The notes under the pieces were generated by a model. The model did not search any database. It had not been told where the DNA came from and saw only the letters and a list, made by a program, of their open reading frames with translations. The position numbers and the translations under genes were made by a program. A stretch of 20,582 bases of DNA, taken from NCBI GenBank assembly GCA_035356615.1, contig DAOQSN010000053.1:1-20582 (forward strand). The letters are read 5' to 3'. This DNA is from JAKQDH01 sp029558835 (lineage in GTDB: Bacteria; Planctomycetota; Phycisphaerae; UBA1845). Below, one piece after another: positions 13,392 through 20,582 of the stretch; the stretch's first letter is position 1; each line of letters opens with the position of its first letter.

Positions 13392-14621
13392 ATGGCCCCG
13401 CGAATCCCCGTCGAGTGCTGCGAGATGAACGGCGCTGAGCACATCCACCTCGTCGAGCAGGTGGCCGCCCACAACTACCACCCCCTCCCCATCGTCGTCG
13501 CGCGGGCGGAGGGCGTCTGGGTGGAGGACGTCGAGGGCAAGCGCTACATGGACATGCTGGCTGCCTACTCCGCCGTCAACTTCGGGCACCGTCACGCCGA
13601 ACTGCTGGCCGCCGCCCGCGCGCAGCTTGATCGCGTCACCCTGACGTCGCGCGCGTTCCACAACGACCAGCTCGGCCCCTGTTGCCGCGAGTTGGCCGAG
13701 CTGTGCGGGATGGAGATGGTCCTGCCCATGAACACCGGTGCGGAGGGCGTCGAGACGGCCATCAAGACCGCCCGCAAGTGGGGCTACCAGGTCAAGCGCG
13801 TGCCCGAGGGCAAGGCGAAGATCATCACCTGTGCCAACAACTTCCACGGGCGCACCACGACCATCATCAGCTTCAGCACCGACCCGGTGGCCCGCAACGA
13901 CTACGCCCCATACACTCCCGGCTTCGAGATCGTCGACTACGGCAAACTGGACGCTCTGCGCCGCGCCATCGACGATCACACCGTCGCCTTTCTCGTCGAG
14001 CCCATTCAGGGCGAAGCGGGGATCATCGTCCCGCCGGCGGGGTTCCTGAAGGAGGCGCTGGCGCTGTGCCGCGAGCGCAAGGTCCTGTTCATCGCCGACG
14101 AGATTCAGTCCGGCCTGGGGCGCTGCGGCACGACGTTCTGCTGCGAGCTTACGGGCGTCAAGCCCGACATGTACATTCTGGGCAAGGCCCTCGGCGGGGG
14201 CATCATGCCGATCTCCGCGGTCGTCTCCAGCCGCGCGATCCTGGGCGTCTTCCGCCCCGGTGAGCACGGCAGCACGTTCGGCGGCAACCCGCTGGCCTGT
14301 GCCATCGCCCGCAAAGTCATCGAGATTCTCAAGACGCACAAGTACCAGGACAACGCCCGGCAACTCGGCGATTATCTGTTCGGACGCCTGCGGGCGATCA
14401 AGACCGACAAGGTGAAGGAGTTCCGCGGGGCCGGTCTCTGGGTAGGCATCGAGTTGCACCGCTCGGCCGGCACCGCCCGACAGTATTGCGAACGGCTGAC
14501 GCACGAAGGCCTGCTCTGCAAGGACACCCACGAGCAGGTGATCCGCCTCGCCCCGCCGCTGTGCATCAGCAAAGAGGAGCTCGACTGGGCGCTGGAACGT
14601 CTGGCAAGGGTACTGGCATGA
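13392..14621 (+). CDS. rocD: Ornithine aminotransferase
   Basis: 409 residues from ATG 13392, with GAGG 8 bases upstream; a TTG at 13377 is in frame but less likely. It is a class-III PLP transaminase: ornithine + 2-oxoglutarate <-> glutamate 5-semialdehyde + glutamate. Hallmarks shared with Bacillus RocD are AAHNYHPLPIV, YSAVNFGHRH, VTLTSRAFHNDQLGP, MNTGAE (PLP phosphate), ADEIQSGLGR (D236 on the pyridine nitrogen), LGKALGGG (Schiff-base K265) and STFGGNPLACA. The LTSRAFHND block separates it from acetylornithine aminotransferase (ArgD). argF follows 147 bases downstream, with two repeats in the gap. Together they join proline/glutamate semialdehyde to citrulline. Confidence 0.94.
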   Translation: MAPRIPVECCEMNGAEHIHLVEQVAAHNYHPLPIVVARAEGVWVEDVEGKRYMDMLAAYSAVNFGHRHAELLAAARAQLDRVTLTSRAFHNDQLGPCCRELAELCGMEMVLPMNTGAEGVETAIKTARKWGYQVKRVPEGKAKIITCANNFHGRTTTIISFSTDPVARNDYAPYTPGFEIVDYGKLDALRRAIDDHTVAFLVEPIQGEAGIIVPPAGFLKEALALCRERKVLFIADEIQSGLGRCGTTFCCELTGVKPDMYILGKALGGGIMPISAVVSSRAILGVFRPGEHGSTFGGNPLACAIARKVIEILKTHKYQDNARQLGDYLFGRLRAIKTDKVKEFRGAGLWVGIELHRSAGTARQYCERLTHEGLLCKDTHEQVIRLAPPLCISKEELDWALERLARVLA

Positions 14622-14641
14622 ATGCTGAATCGCCGAGGTAG

Positions 14642-14658
14642 GGCGGGCTCTGCCCGCC
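14642..14658. repeat. GGCGGGC hairpin
   Basis: GGCGGGC-TCT-GCCCGCC, a perfect 7-bp stem 21 bases after the rocD stop. Its sequence resembles the GCGGGC arm of the three-armed elements in the RHS genes, so it may be related or may simply be a common REP-like hairpin. Confidence 0.65.
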
Positions 14659-14670
14659 GGAATGTCAATT

Positions 14671-14745
14671 GCAGATTCTCGATTGGAGGAGAGGCGCGAG
14701 CCACTTCACCCGGGAATAGCGAATCGACAATCTGCTTGGGTTTTT
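14671..14745 (+). terminator. Inverted repeat with T-run between rocD and argF
   Basis: GCAGATTcTCGATT (14671-14684) pairs with 14722-14735 at 13 of 14 positions around a 37-base loop, followed closely by GGGTTTTT (14738-14745). The stem shares TCGATT with the repeat at 10188-10297. With the T-run it could end or attenuate the rocD transcript before argF; equally it may be only a dispersed repeat. Confidence 0.4.
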
Positions 14746-14768
14746 ACCGGCTTACGGAGTCAACGAAC

Positions 14769-15695
14769 GTGGGCGTCAACCTGAAGGTTCGTCACTTTCT
14801 CTCGATGTTGGACTGCTCGGCCGAGGAGATCACGGCCATTCTCGACACGGCCGACGCGTTGAAGAAGCAACCGCGGGGCAAGGATCTGCCCCTGCGCGAT
14901 AAGACGCTGGCCATGATCTTCCAGAAACCGTCGCTGCGCACCCGCGTGTCGTTCGAGACGGGCATGACGCAACTCGGCGGGCACGCCATCTACCTCGCCC
15001 CCACCGACATTCAGCTCGGCGCTCGCGAGACCACTGAGGACATCGCCAAGACGCTGTCACGTTACGTCGATCTCATCATGGCCCGCGTCTTCGGCCATGA
15101 GATCGTGGTGGAGCTGGCGAAGCACGCGACCGTGCCGGTCATCAATGCCTTGAGCGACTTCGAACATCCGTGCCAGGCCCTGGCCGATTTTCAGACGATC
15201 CGCGCCCGGAAGGGCAAGCTCGCCGGCCTGCACGGCTGCTTCATCGGCGACGGCAACAACGTCGCCCACTCGCTGATGTTCGGGGCCGCCCTGCTGGGGA
15301 TGAACTTCACTGTCATTACCCCGCCGGCCTACGAACCGAAGGCCGCGGTGTGCAAGCAGGCGGAGCAGATCGGTGCCCAAACCGGTGCCCGCATCAGCAC
15401 CACCCACGATCTGAACGCCTGCCGGGGCGCCGATGTCCTGTACACGGACGTCTGGGCATCCATGGGCCAGGAGGCAGAAGCCGCTGAACGCAAGCGCATC
15501 TTCAAGGATTACCGTATTGACGCGGAAACAATGAAGCGGGCGGACCGCCAGGCCGTTATCCTGCACTGCCTGCCCGCCCACTATGGAGACGAAATCGACT
15601 ACGCCACCTCGCGCCTGCCCAACTCCGCCATCTTCGATCAGGCGGAGAACCGGCTGCACGCGCAGAAAGCGCTGATGGTGCACTTGGCGGGTTGA
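14769..15695 (+). CDS. argF: Ornithine carbamoyltransferase
   Basis: 308 residues from GTG 14769, with ACGGAG 10 bases upstream; the frame is open to 14622, but that extension translates repeat DNA. It makes citrulline from ornithine and carbamoyl phosphate in arginine synthesis. Seen: SLRTR (55-59, carbamoyl-phosphate site; STRTR in many homologues), HPCQALAD (133-140), DVWASMGQE (227-235) with the SMG ornithine loop, and HCLPAH (266-271) with the catalytic cysteine. Length is normal. DVWASMG and HCLP favour ornithine over aspartate or acetylornithine as the substrate. It lies downstream of rocD with a possible attenuator between. Confidence 0.95.
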   Translation: MGVNLKVRHFLSMLDCSAEEITAILDTADALKKQPRGKDLPLRDKTLAMIFQKPSLRTRVSFETGMTQLGGHAIYLAPTDIQLGARETTEDIAKTLSRYVDLIMARVFGHEIVVELAKHATVPVINALSDFEHPCQALADFQTIRARKGKLAGLHGCFIGDGNNVAHSLMFGAALLGMNFTVITPPAYEPKAAVCKQAEQIGAQTGARISTTHDLNACRGADVLYTDVWASMGQEAEAAERKRIFKDYRIDAETMKRADRQAVILHCLPAHYGDEIDYATSRLPNSAIFDQAENRLHAQKALMVHLAG

Positions 15696-16250
15696 GTTTC
15701 TTGCAGCGCGGCCGATACATGGCCGAATAGCCTCACGTCCTCCCGCCCCGTCGGATGAACGCGTGTCTTGCGACTCGCCGGAACCGCCGGGGCCCAGTCA
15801 CGCACGGTACCATCGGCGGCGGGGCACCACACGTCCACGTACAGCTCGCACTCCAACGCGTGGGGGCGAATGGGCACCCGGAAGGCCTCCTTGCGACGCT
15901 TCCTGCTGATCCAGAGATAGAAGAACGCGGCGCCCATCGAGCAGCGTTGCACGGCCGTTGACTTCGACGGCAACGTATGGGTCGCGAATCGCGCTGACTT
16001 CGACATCGACACGCCCGCCGGACGCGGTCACGTCGCGAAAATCAGCAGCGGGTTCGCTTTTCAGGAATCGAGCGCGACGCGAACGGCATTGCGGGTGTCC
16101 GTGTTGGTCTGGGCGAGGTGAGAGACTGCCCGGACGATGGGGCGGGGTCGAGGGCCAGCGCAAAGTCGCACTTTGCGAGTTGGCAGGACGGTTGGTGTCG
16201 GTGTAACATATGCGGACGCGGTGCAGTTCCGAGCTGCAGGAACACTCGGC
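15696..16250. other. Gap with possible decayed minus-strand coding DNA
   Basis: No gene is recognised. On the minus strand, two overlapping frames hold protein-like stretches: FRDVTASGGRVDVEVSAIRD and PYVAVEVNG in 15798-16262, and AAFFYLWISRKRRKEAF in 15638-16012. They could be parts of one gene split by a frameshift, but no family is evident and the second frame runs into argF. Upstream of 16251 no clear promoter for the PEP-CTERM gene stands out. Confidence 0.35.
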
Positions 16251-17037
16251 ATGTGCGGACACGGGCGGGTCACAAGGGGAGCGGCGCGGGGTTTCGGAGC
16301 GGGCGGCGCGGCATGGACGCTGGCGATGGCGGGCGTGGTGGTACTGGGGGCGGCGCGGACGCCGGCGGCGCGCGCCGACGTAGTGTGGTATGTGAACGAC
16401 TACCCGGGCTTCGTGACCGCCGTCGGTGAGGGTTTGCAGGTCATCGACTTCGAGACGCTTCCGGACGGGAGCCCGAGCTACGCGGGGGCGCTCATCACGC
16501 CGGAGTTCAACTACACCGACCAGGGGGCGACGTTTTCGTCACCGCGACCCGTGCTCGGGATTTCCGGGAGTGTCCTGGGGCACAGTCTGGAGGCGGACTC
16601 GTATCCCTACCACCCACGCAACTGGATCACTGCGGAGCTCGTCGGCCCGCGCCGTAGGCACTCTCTTTCCCGGAACCACGACGCTGTCGCTCTACGATCT
16701 GAATGGCGGCGTCATAGGTCAGAACACCTTTGGCGGAGGGGGTAGCTTCTTCCTCGGTGCGCTGAGTACAACGCCGATAGGATGGGCGGCTGTCGACTCA
16801 GGCACACAAACGACCAAGAGCGCTAGCTTCCGTTTTGCCTCGGTTCCTGAACCAACCATGCTCGGGTGGGTCGTACTCGGCGTTGCCGCTGTCGTCCTCC
16901 GCCGGCGCACGCAGGGCGCTACGACGCCGGTAAGAGTTGCCTGCGCTTGGCGTGCCTCTGCACGCAGTGTCGAGCAGCGGCTGCCCTGCGCGGCGTGGAC
17001 GCCCTTACCCCATCCGCCTGTCCTGGTGCAACGCTGA
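16251..17037 (+). pseudogene. PEP-CTERM exported protein, frameshifted
   Basis: From ATG 16251 the frame encodes a twin-Arg-free signal peptide (AWTLAMAGVVVLGAARTPAARA) and a mature start ADVVWYVNDYPGF...QVIDFETLPDGSPSY. It continues to about 16650 (NWITAELVGP). There one extra base forces a switch to the next frame, which reads AVGTLFPGTTTLSLYDLNGG, QTTKSASFRFA and the sorting tail VPEPTMLGWVVLGVAAVVLRRR. VPEP is encoded at 16843-16854. PEP-CTERM proteins are exported and processed at the membrane by exosortase, often to the cell surface or matrix. A ~40-residue tail after RRR is unusual and may be a second fault. The frameshift may be genuine decay or a base-calling error; the two halves clearly belong together. 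Confidence 0.72.
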
Positions 17038-17704
17038 ACCGCCCGCTGCGGTGTTGAAGTAGATAACCGATGCCGGGATATGGAGGTCCCGGTTCATGGC
17101 GGCCGTCCGGGATGACCTACGGGAGGTGGCATGGCAAACCTGAGAACCGAGTCTTCACTGCCAGGCCCCGCGCCGGGAGCCGTCGGTGCCGGCGTGCGCC
17201 CGCGCGCCGCGGTGCGCCGGCCGGCGAAAAGGCCCTCCACATACGCTTGTTTTAGGGCTAGAGGATCGTCGTTCCACGGCCAGGTCCTGGTCAGTTACCC
17301 AGAGGAACCGCCCGACCGACGCGGAAGACGTCGTCGGGCGGCGGGCTGCGCCGGATCAGGTACACTGCGGTCACCGCAAACGACAGGGACGACCAGCGCA
17401 TCGAAGGGCCGTGGTCCCACACACACCGCAGCGGGTGACGGCGGACAGACACCCGGGCACGCCGAGTTGTCAGGATTTGTCGGCCGCACGCCGGGGTGAG
17501 GCTTCCTTCTTGCCCGCACGTGCCGCCGACAGGTACGATGGAAGCGCTGGTATCCGGCGACCCGCCGGGCACGCACATCGCCGGAGCGTCGGCGGGGCCG
17601 CCTGCAGGACGAGGCGTGTGGAGGTCTGCACAGACCTTCTCCGTGGTTGGATGGGCGTTGCACGTCCCGTCGCACGTCACACGGACGCGGGAAGGAGGAG
17701 GACA
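17038..17704. other. Gap upstream of the subtilase gene
   Basis: About 670 bases with no recognisable gene. The open frames (17131-17499 plus, 17291-18013 minus, and the leader of the 17186 frame) are Arg/Pro/Gly-rich with no domain or start signal. The last 12 bases hold the strong ribosome site GGAGGAGG for the protease. No confident promoter was found. Confidence 0.5.
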
Positions 17705-20233
17705 ATGTGGAAAGCGGTACAGAGGGCGCGCGTGCTGGGCATCGTAGCGTGCGGTCTCCTTGCTGGTGCATCTGCGCACGCGGGGACTATTGATCCGGGC
17801 TTGCAGCAAGTCCTGTCTCAGGCCGCCGGTGACGAAGTGATCAGCGCGCTGGTCTTCCTCAAGGATCGTATCGACGTGGGCGCCCTGGACGCTCAACTCC
17901 GCGCAGATGACGTCGGGCGGTCGGTGCGGCATGAGACCGTCGTGCGCGCGCTGCTGGACAAGGCGCGCACCACGCAAACGGCACTGCGTGACGAGCTTGC
18001 GGCACTGCAACAAGCCGGTCGAATCGAGCGCTTCGAGGCTCTCTGGCTCGTCAACGCCTTACGCGTCGACGCCCCGGCGGCGGAGCTGCGGCGGCTCGCG
18101 GAGCGCCCGGACGTGGAAACCGTCTACGTCAACTACCCGATCCAGCCTATCACACCGGTTGAGGTTGCCGAGAGCGGGCCGCCCACGCGCACTCCCGAGC
18201 CCGGCTTGGTGGCCATCAATGCGCCGGCCGTCTGGGACATGGGCATTACCGGCGCTGGCGTAACGGTGGCAACCATCGACAGCGGGGTGGACGGCAACCA
18301 CCCGGCGCTGGCTGACCGCTGGGCTTCAGTGGCCGATCCGCGCTATGCTGGTCATCCGGAATGGGCGTGGCATGATACACTGTTCGGGACTCTCTTCCCG
18401 CAAGATCTCTACGGCCACGGCACGCACACGATGGGGACCGTCTGCGGAGGGGCGCCCGGTGATCCGATCGGGGTCGCCCCGGGCGCGCTGTGGATCTCGG
18501 CGTGCAACCTGGCCTCCAGCACCGGGCAGTTCGTCGACAACAGCATCCGCTGCCTGGAGTGGATCGTCGATCCGGATGGTGACCCGAACACGTTCTGGGA
18601 CGTTCCGGCGGTCTGCTCCAACTCCTGGGGTCTGGGGAACGCCGACGTGGACCCGTGCGATGGACTGTTCTGGAGCTTCATCGACACCTGCGAGGCCGCC
18701 GGGATTGTGATGCTGTTCTCAGCCGGAAACGATGGCGACGCAGGTCCCGCCCGCCCGGCGGATCGCGCCCGTGACGACTACAACACCTGCGCCATAGGAG
18801 CCGTGGATGCCAACACGCCCGGGTGGCCCGTCGCCTTCTTCTCGGCACGTGGACCAACCTACTGCACGCCCAGCGGCGAGCCGGCGATCAAACCGGAGGT
18901 CGCGGCGCCCGGCGTCCTGGTGCGCTCGTCGATTCCCGGCGGCGAGTACATGTACGCCAGTGGTACCTCCATGGCCTCGCCGCACGTGAACGGCGTGGTA
19001 GCACTCATGCTGGAGGCCTGTCCGTGTCTGACGGTCAACGAAGTCAAGCAGATCCTGTACGACACGGCGGTCGACCTCGGCGACCCGGGCGAAGACAACG
19101 ACTGCGGTTGGGGCATGATCGACGCGCTGGCGGCGGTCAATATGGCGCTGGCGGTGTGCAGCCCACGGCCTCCCCAGGCTTGGGACGACGACCGTGCAAC
19201 CGACGTGAACACAGCGCTCACCGTGCACCTGAGAGCCCGTGACGATGGGCTTCCGGATCCGCCGGGAACGCTGGCATACGTCATCACCACACTGCCTGTC
19301 CACGGGACCCTGCTCGATCCCCACTGTGGTGTCATTACGGGCGTGCCGCACGCGCTCGCTGACGACGGAGACTGGCTCACGTACGATCCCGATCCCTACT
19401 ATCAGGGTCCGGATGGCTTCCGTTTCGTGGCCCGTGACGGCGGCGCGCCACCCGAGGGTGGCGAATCCCAGGTCGCCGTGATCGCGTTGACGGTCGGATT
19501 GCCGAGCCTGGTGTACTTCGAGCCGCTCGATGAGGACTCGGGCTGGAGCAAGGATTGTGAGTGGGAGTTCGGTCAGCCGACCGGCCAGGGTGGCACGGAT
19601 TGGGGCTGGCCTGACCCCGACCGCGGCGCCACCGGCGTGAACGTCCTGGGTGTAAACCTCGAAGGCGACTACGGTTTTCATCCCAGCGGCGTTTGTTGCG
19701 TGACTACCCCGGCGCTGGACTTCACCGGGGTCACAGACGTCAGCTTGAGCTTCCAGCGCTGGCTGAACATCGACGCCATGATCCAGGCCCGGGCGTGGGT
19801 CGAAGTTACGAATGACGGCGTCAACTGGCACGAGTTTTGGTGCAACGGGCTGTGGGTATACACCGACAACCAGTGGTACGCGTGGGCCTACGACATCTCC
19901 GACGTCGCCGACGGGCAGCCGGCCGTTCAGGTTCGCTGGTGCTATCAGACGCATCCCATGGTCAGCCGCATGTCAGGCTGGAACGTCGATGACATCGAGT
20001 TCTGGGGCATGCTGCCCGCCTGCTGGATCCCGGGCGACCTCAACGGTGATGCCGACGTCGACGTTGAGGATTTCGATGTCTTCGCTGCTTGCCTGGCCGG
20101 GCCAAACGTGATCACTCCGCCGCCGGGCTGCGGTCCTGATGAGTTCGCGCAGGCCGACCTTGATGGCGACCTGGACGTGGACCTGGCCGACTTCGCTGAG
20201 TTCAACCTGGCTTTCACGGGGGCGCCGGAGTGA
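17705..20233 (+). CDS. Secreted S8 subtilase with dockerin-like C-terminus
   Basis: 842 residues from ATG 17705, with GGAGGAGG just upstream; the frame is open to 17186 but that part is not protein-like. Signal peptide: VLGIVACGLLAGASAHA. A propeptide-like region (about 24-150, VISALVFLKDRID, TVYVNYPIQ) precedes the peptidase: D192 in IDSGVDG, H238 in GHGTHTMGTV, N342 of the oxyanion hole in SAGNDGD, and S422 in GTSMASPHVNG. All catalytic residues are present, so it should be active. Next come a cadherin/Ig-like domain (about 490-595), a MAM/jelly-roll-like beta domain (YFEPLDEDSGWS... to about 770) and two dockerin-like calcium loops (GDLNGDADVDVEDF, ADLDGDLDVDLADF; 777-838). These ends are typical of exported Planctomycete proteins; whether they bind a cohesin is unknown. 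Confidence 0.93.
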   Translation: MWKAVQRARVLGIVACGLLAGASAHAGTIDPGLQQVLSQAAGDEVISALVFLKDRIDVGALDAQLRADDVGRSVRHETVVRALLDKARTTQTALRDELAALQQAGRIERFEALWLVNALRVDAPAAELRRLAERPDVETVYVNYPIQPITPVEVAESGPPTRTPEPGLVAINAPAVWDMGITGAGVTVATIDSGVDGNHPALADRWASVADPRYAGHPEWAWHDTLFGTLFPQDLYGHGTHTMGTVCGGAPGDPIGVAPGALWISACNLASSTGQFVDNSIRCLEWIVDPDGDPNTFWDVPAVCSNSWGLGNADVDPCDGLFWSFIDTCEAAGIVMLFSAGNDGDAGPARPADRARDDYNTCAIGAVDANTPGWPVAFFSARGPTYCTPSGEPAIKPEVAAPGVLVRSSIPGGEYMYASGTSMASPHVNGVVALMLEACPCLTVNEVKQILYDTAVDLGDPGEDNDCGWGMIDALAAVNMALAVCSPRPPQAWDDDRATDVNTALTVHLRARDDGLPDPPGTLAYVITTLPVHGTLLDPHCGVITGVPHALADDGDWLTYDPDPYYQGPDGFRFVARDGGAPPEGGESQVAVIALTVGLPSLVYFEPLDEDSGWSKDCEWEFGQPTGQGGTDWGWPDPDRGATGVNVLGVNLEGDYGFHPSGVCCVTTPALDFTGVTDVSLSFQRWLNIDAMIQARAWVEVTNDGVNWHEFWCNGLWVYTDNQWYAWAYDISDVADGQPAVQVRWCYQTHPMVSRMSGWNVDDIEFWGMLPACWIPGDLNGDADVDVEDFDVFAACLAGPNVITPPPGCGPDEFAQADLDGDLDVDLADFAEFNLAFTGAPE

Positions 20234-20435
20234 GCCGGCGCGCGACCCGCGCGCTCGGAACCCATCCCACGGAACGGACGCCCCCGGTGAGCACCGACGT
20301 GCGCGGCTGGCTTCTGGGGGGCGAGCCTTGGATGTGCTGCCGAAGGTTCACGCGCCTGTGGCCCGGGAGCCTCGCGAGCCGCGACAGCCCCGCCGCGGCC
20401 AGCGCGTCCAACCCTGATACCATCCCCGAAGTTAG

Positions 20436-20485
20436 TCACAGGCGAGCGCGGCGGCCCGCAGGGGCCGTAGCCCGCTCGGCTGTGA
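20436..20485. repeat. Palindrome between convergent genes
   Basis: TCACAG (20436-20441) pairs with CTGTGA (20480-20485) and CGAGC (20443-20447) with GCTCG (20474-20478). Inside, CGGCCC-GCAG-GGGCCG (20452-20467) forms a 6-bp hairpin. It ends just before a possible minus-strand stop at 20487 and could serve as a two-way terminator, or be a further dispersed repeat. Confidence 0.65.
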
Positions 20486-20486
20486 G

Positions 20487-20582
20487 TCACTCGGTGCAGC
20501 CTGTGGTATCTTCGGCGAGTGTTACCACGGCCTCCGCGGTACGATCGAGACGGAACCGGAATGCCCCGGCGTCGACACGGTC
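20487..20582 (-). CDS. Possible C-terminal end of a minus-strand gene
   Basis: From the right edge the minus strand reads DAGAFRFRLDRTAEAVVTLA, then EDTTGCTE and a TGA at 20487-20489. The composition is protein-like and the stop sits next to a palindrome, but 31 residues are too few to name a family. It may be chance. Confidence 0.3.
   Translation of the reverse strand, partial: DRVDAGAFRFRLDRTAEAVVTLAEDTTGCTE

Noticed and set aside
10314..14531. Long minus-strand frames opposite the YkgJ-like gene (487 residues) and rocD (387 residues)
   Set aside because: They lie antisense to well-supported genes, have no domain motifs, and arise from GC-rich codon bias.
15638..16012. Minus-strand gene of 124 residues
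   Set aside because: It overlaps the end of argF, has no family likeness and no start signal; kept only as possible decayed DNA.
17186..17704. 173-residue extension of the subtilase
   Set aside because: It is Arg/Pro-rich, whereas the ATG at 17705 follows GGAGGAGG and starts a clear signal peptide.
18719..19954. Minus-strand frame of 411 residues
   Set aside because: It is the mirror of the subtilase, whose catalytic motifs are unmistakable.

Overview
The window looks like GC-rich Planctomycetota DNA, most likely class Phycisphaerae. The signs are zinc ribbons of the form CxYxLxG...CPECG fused to membrane segments, an RHS-type protein carrying dockerin-like calcium loops, a secreted subtilisin ending in a dockerin-like pair, and a PEP-CTERM protein. 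The placement comes from family signatures alone; there is no rRNA or marker-gene evidence.

Region 1 (about 1-7064, minus strand) is a decaying tandem array of RHS material. Read in the direction of transcription it runs: RHS LamG-like module and core with cysteine-rich tip 1, then a small zinc-ribbon membrane protein whose ATG overlaps the RHS stop; a second RHS core fragment with tip 2, which carries an HEAVH zinc-protease motif; a larger zinc-ribbon membrane protein; and a third RHS fragment that runs off the left edge. This is the layout of displaced polymorphic toxin tips with candidate immunity genes. Several in-frame stops and a frameshift show that at least part of it is broken.

Inside this RHS coding DNA lie seven copies of a 75-79 bp palindromic element with a striking design: an outer stem (CC[C/A]TTGAC...GTCAA[G/T]GG or CCCATGAC...GTCATGGG) enclosing three consecutive perfect or near-perfect hairpins, so that each copy can fold as a four-way, cloverleaf-like structure. 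Paired bases change together between copies. Comparing the two RHS core copies gives filled and empty sites: two independent insertions each add exactly 81 bp (27 codons) and keep the frame open. This is the most interesting signal in the window, and I do not recognise it as a named family.

Region 2 (7069-10170, minus strand) holds a SAM methyltransferase, a tandem FHA-domain protein and a TPR protein fused to a YggX-like iron-trafficking domain. Region 3 (10449-14621 and on to 15695, plus strand) holds a YkgJ-type cysteine-cluster protein overlapping deoC, a zinc-ribbon hypothetical protein, ornithine aminotransferase (rocD) and ornithine carbamoyltransferase (argF). The last two together would convert glutamate semialdehyde through ornithine to citrulline. 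Region 4 (16251-20233, plus strand) is secretory: a frameshifted PEP-CTERM protein and an 842-residue secreted subtilase with a C-terminal dockerin-like region.

The gaps between genes carry further palindromic families: a branched GGGTGGCATG element, ATTGTCGATTG inverted repeats, CCCCTCTCCC hairpins, a GGCGGGC hairpin and a compound palindrome between convergent genes near the right end. The replicon seems unusually rich in small structured repeats.
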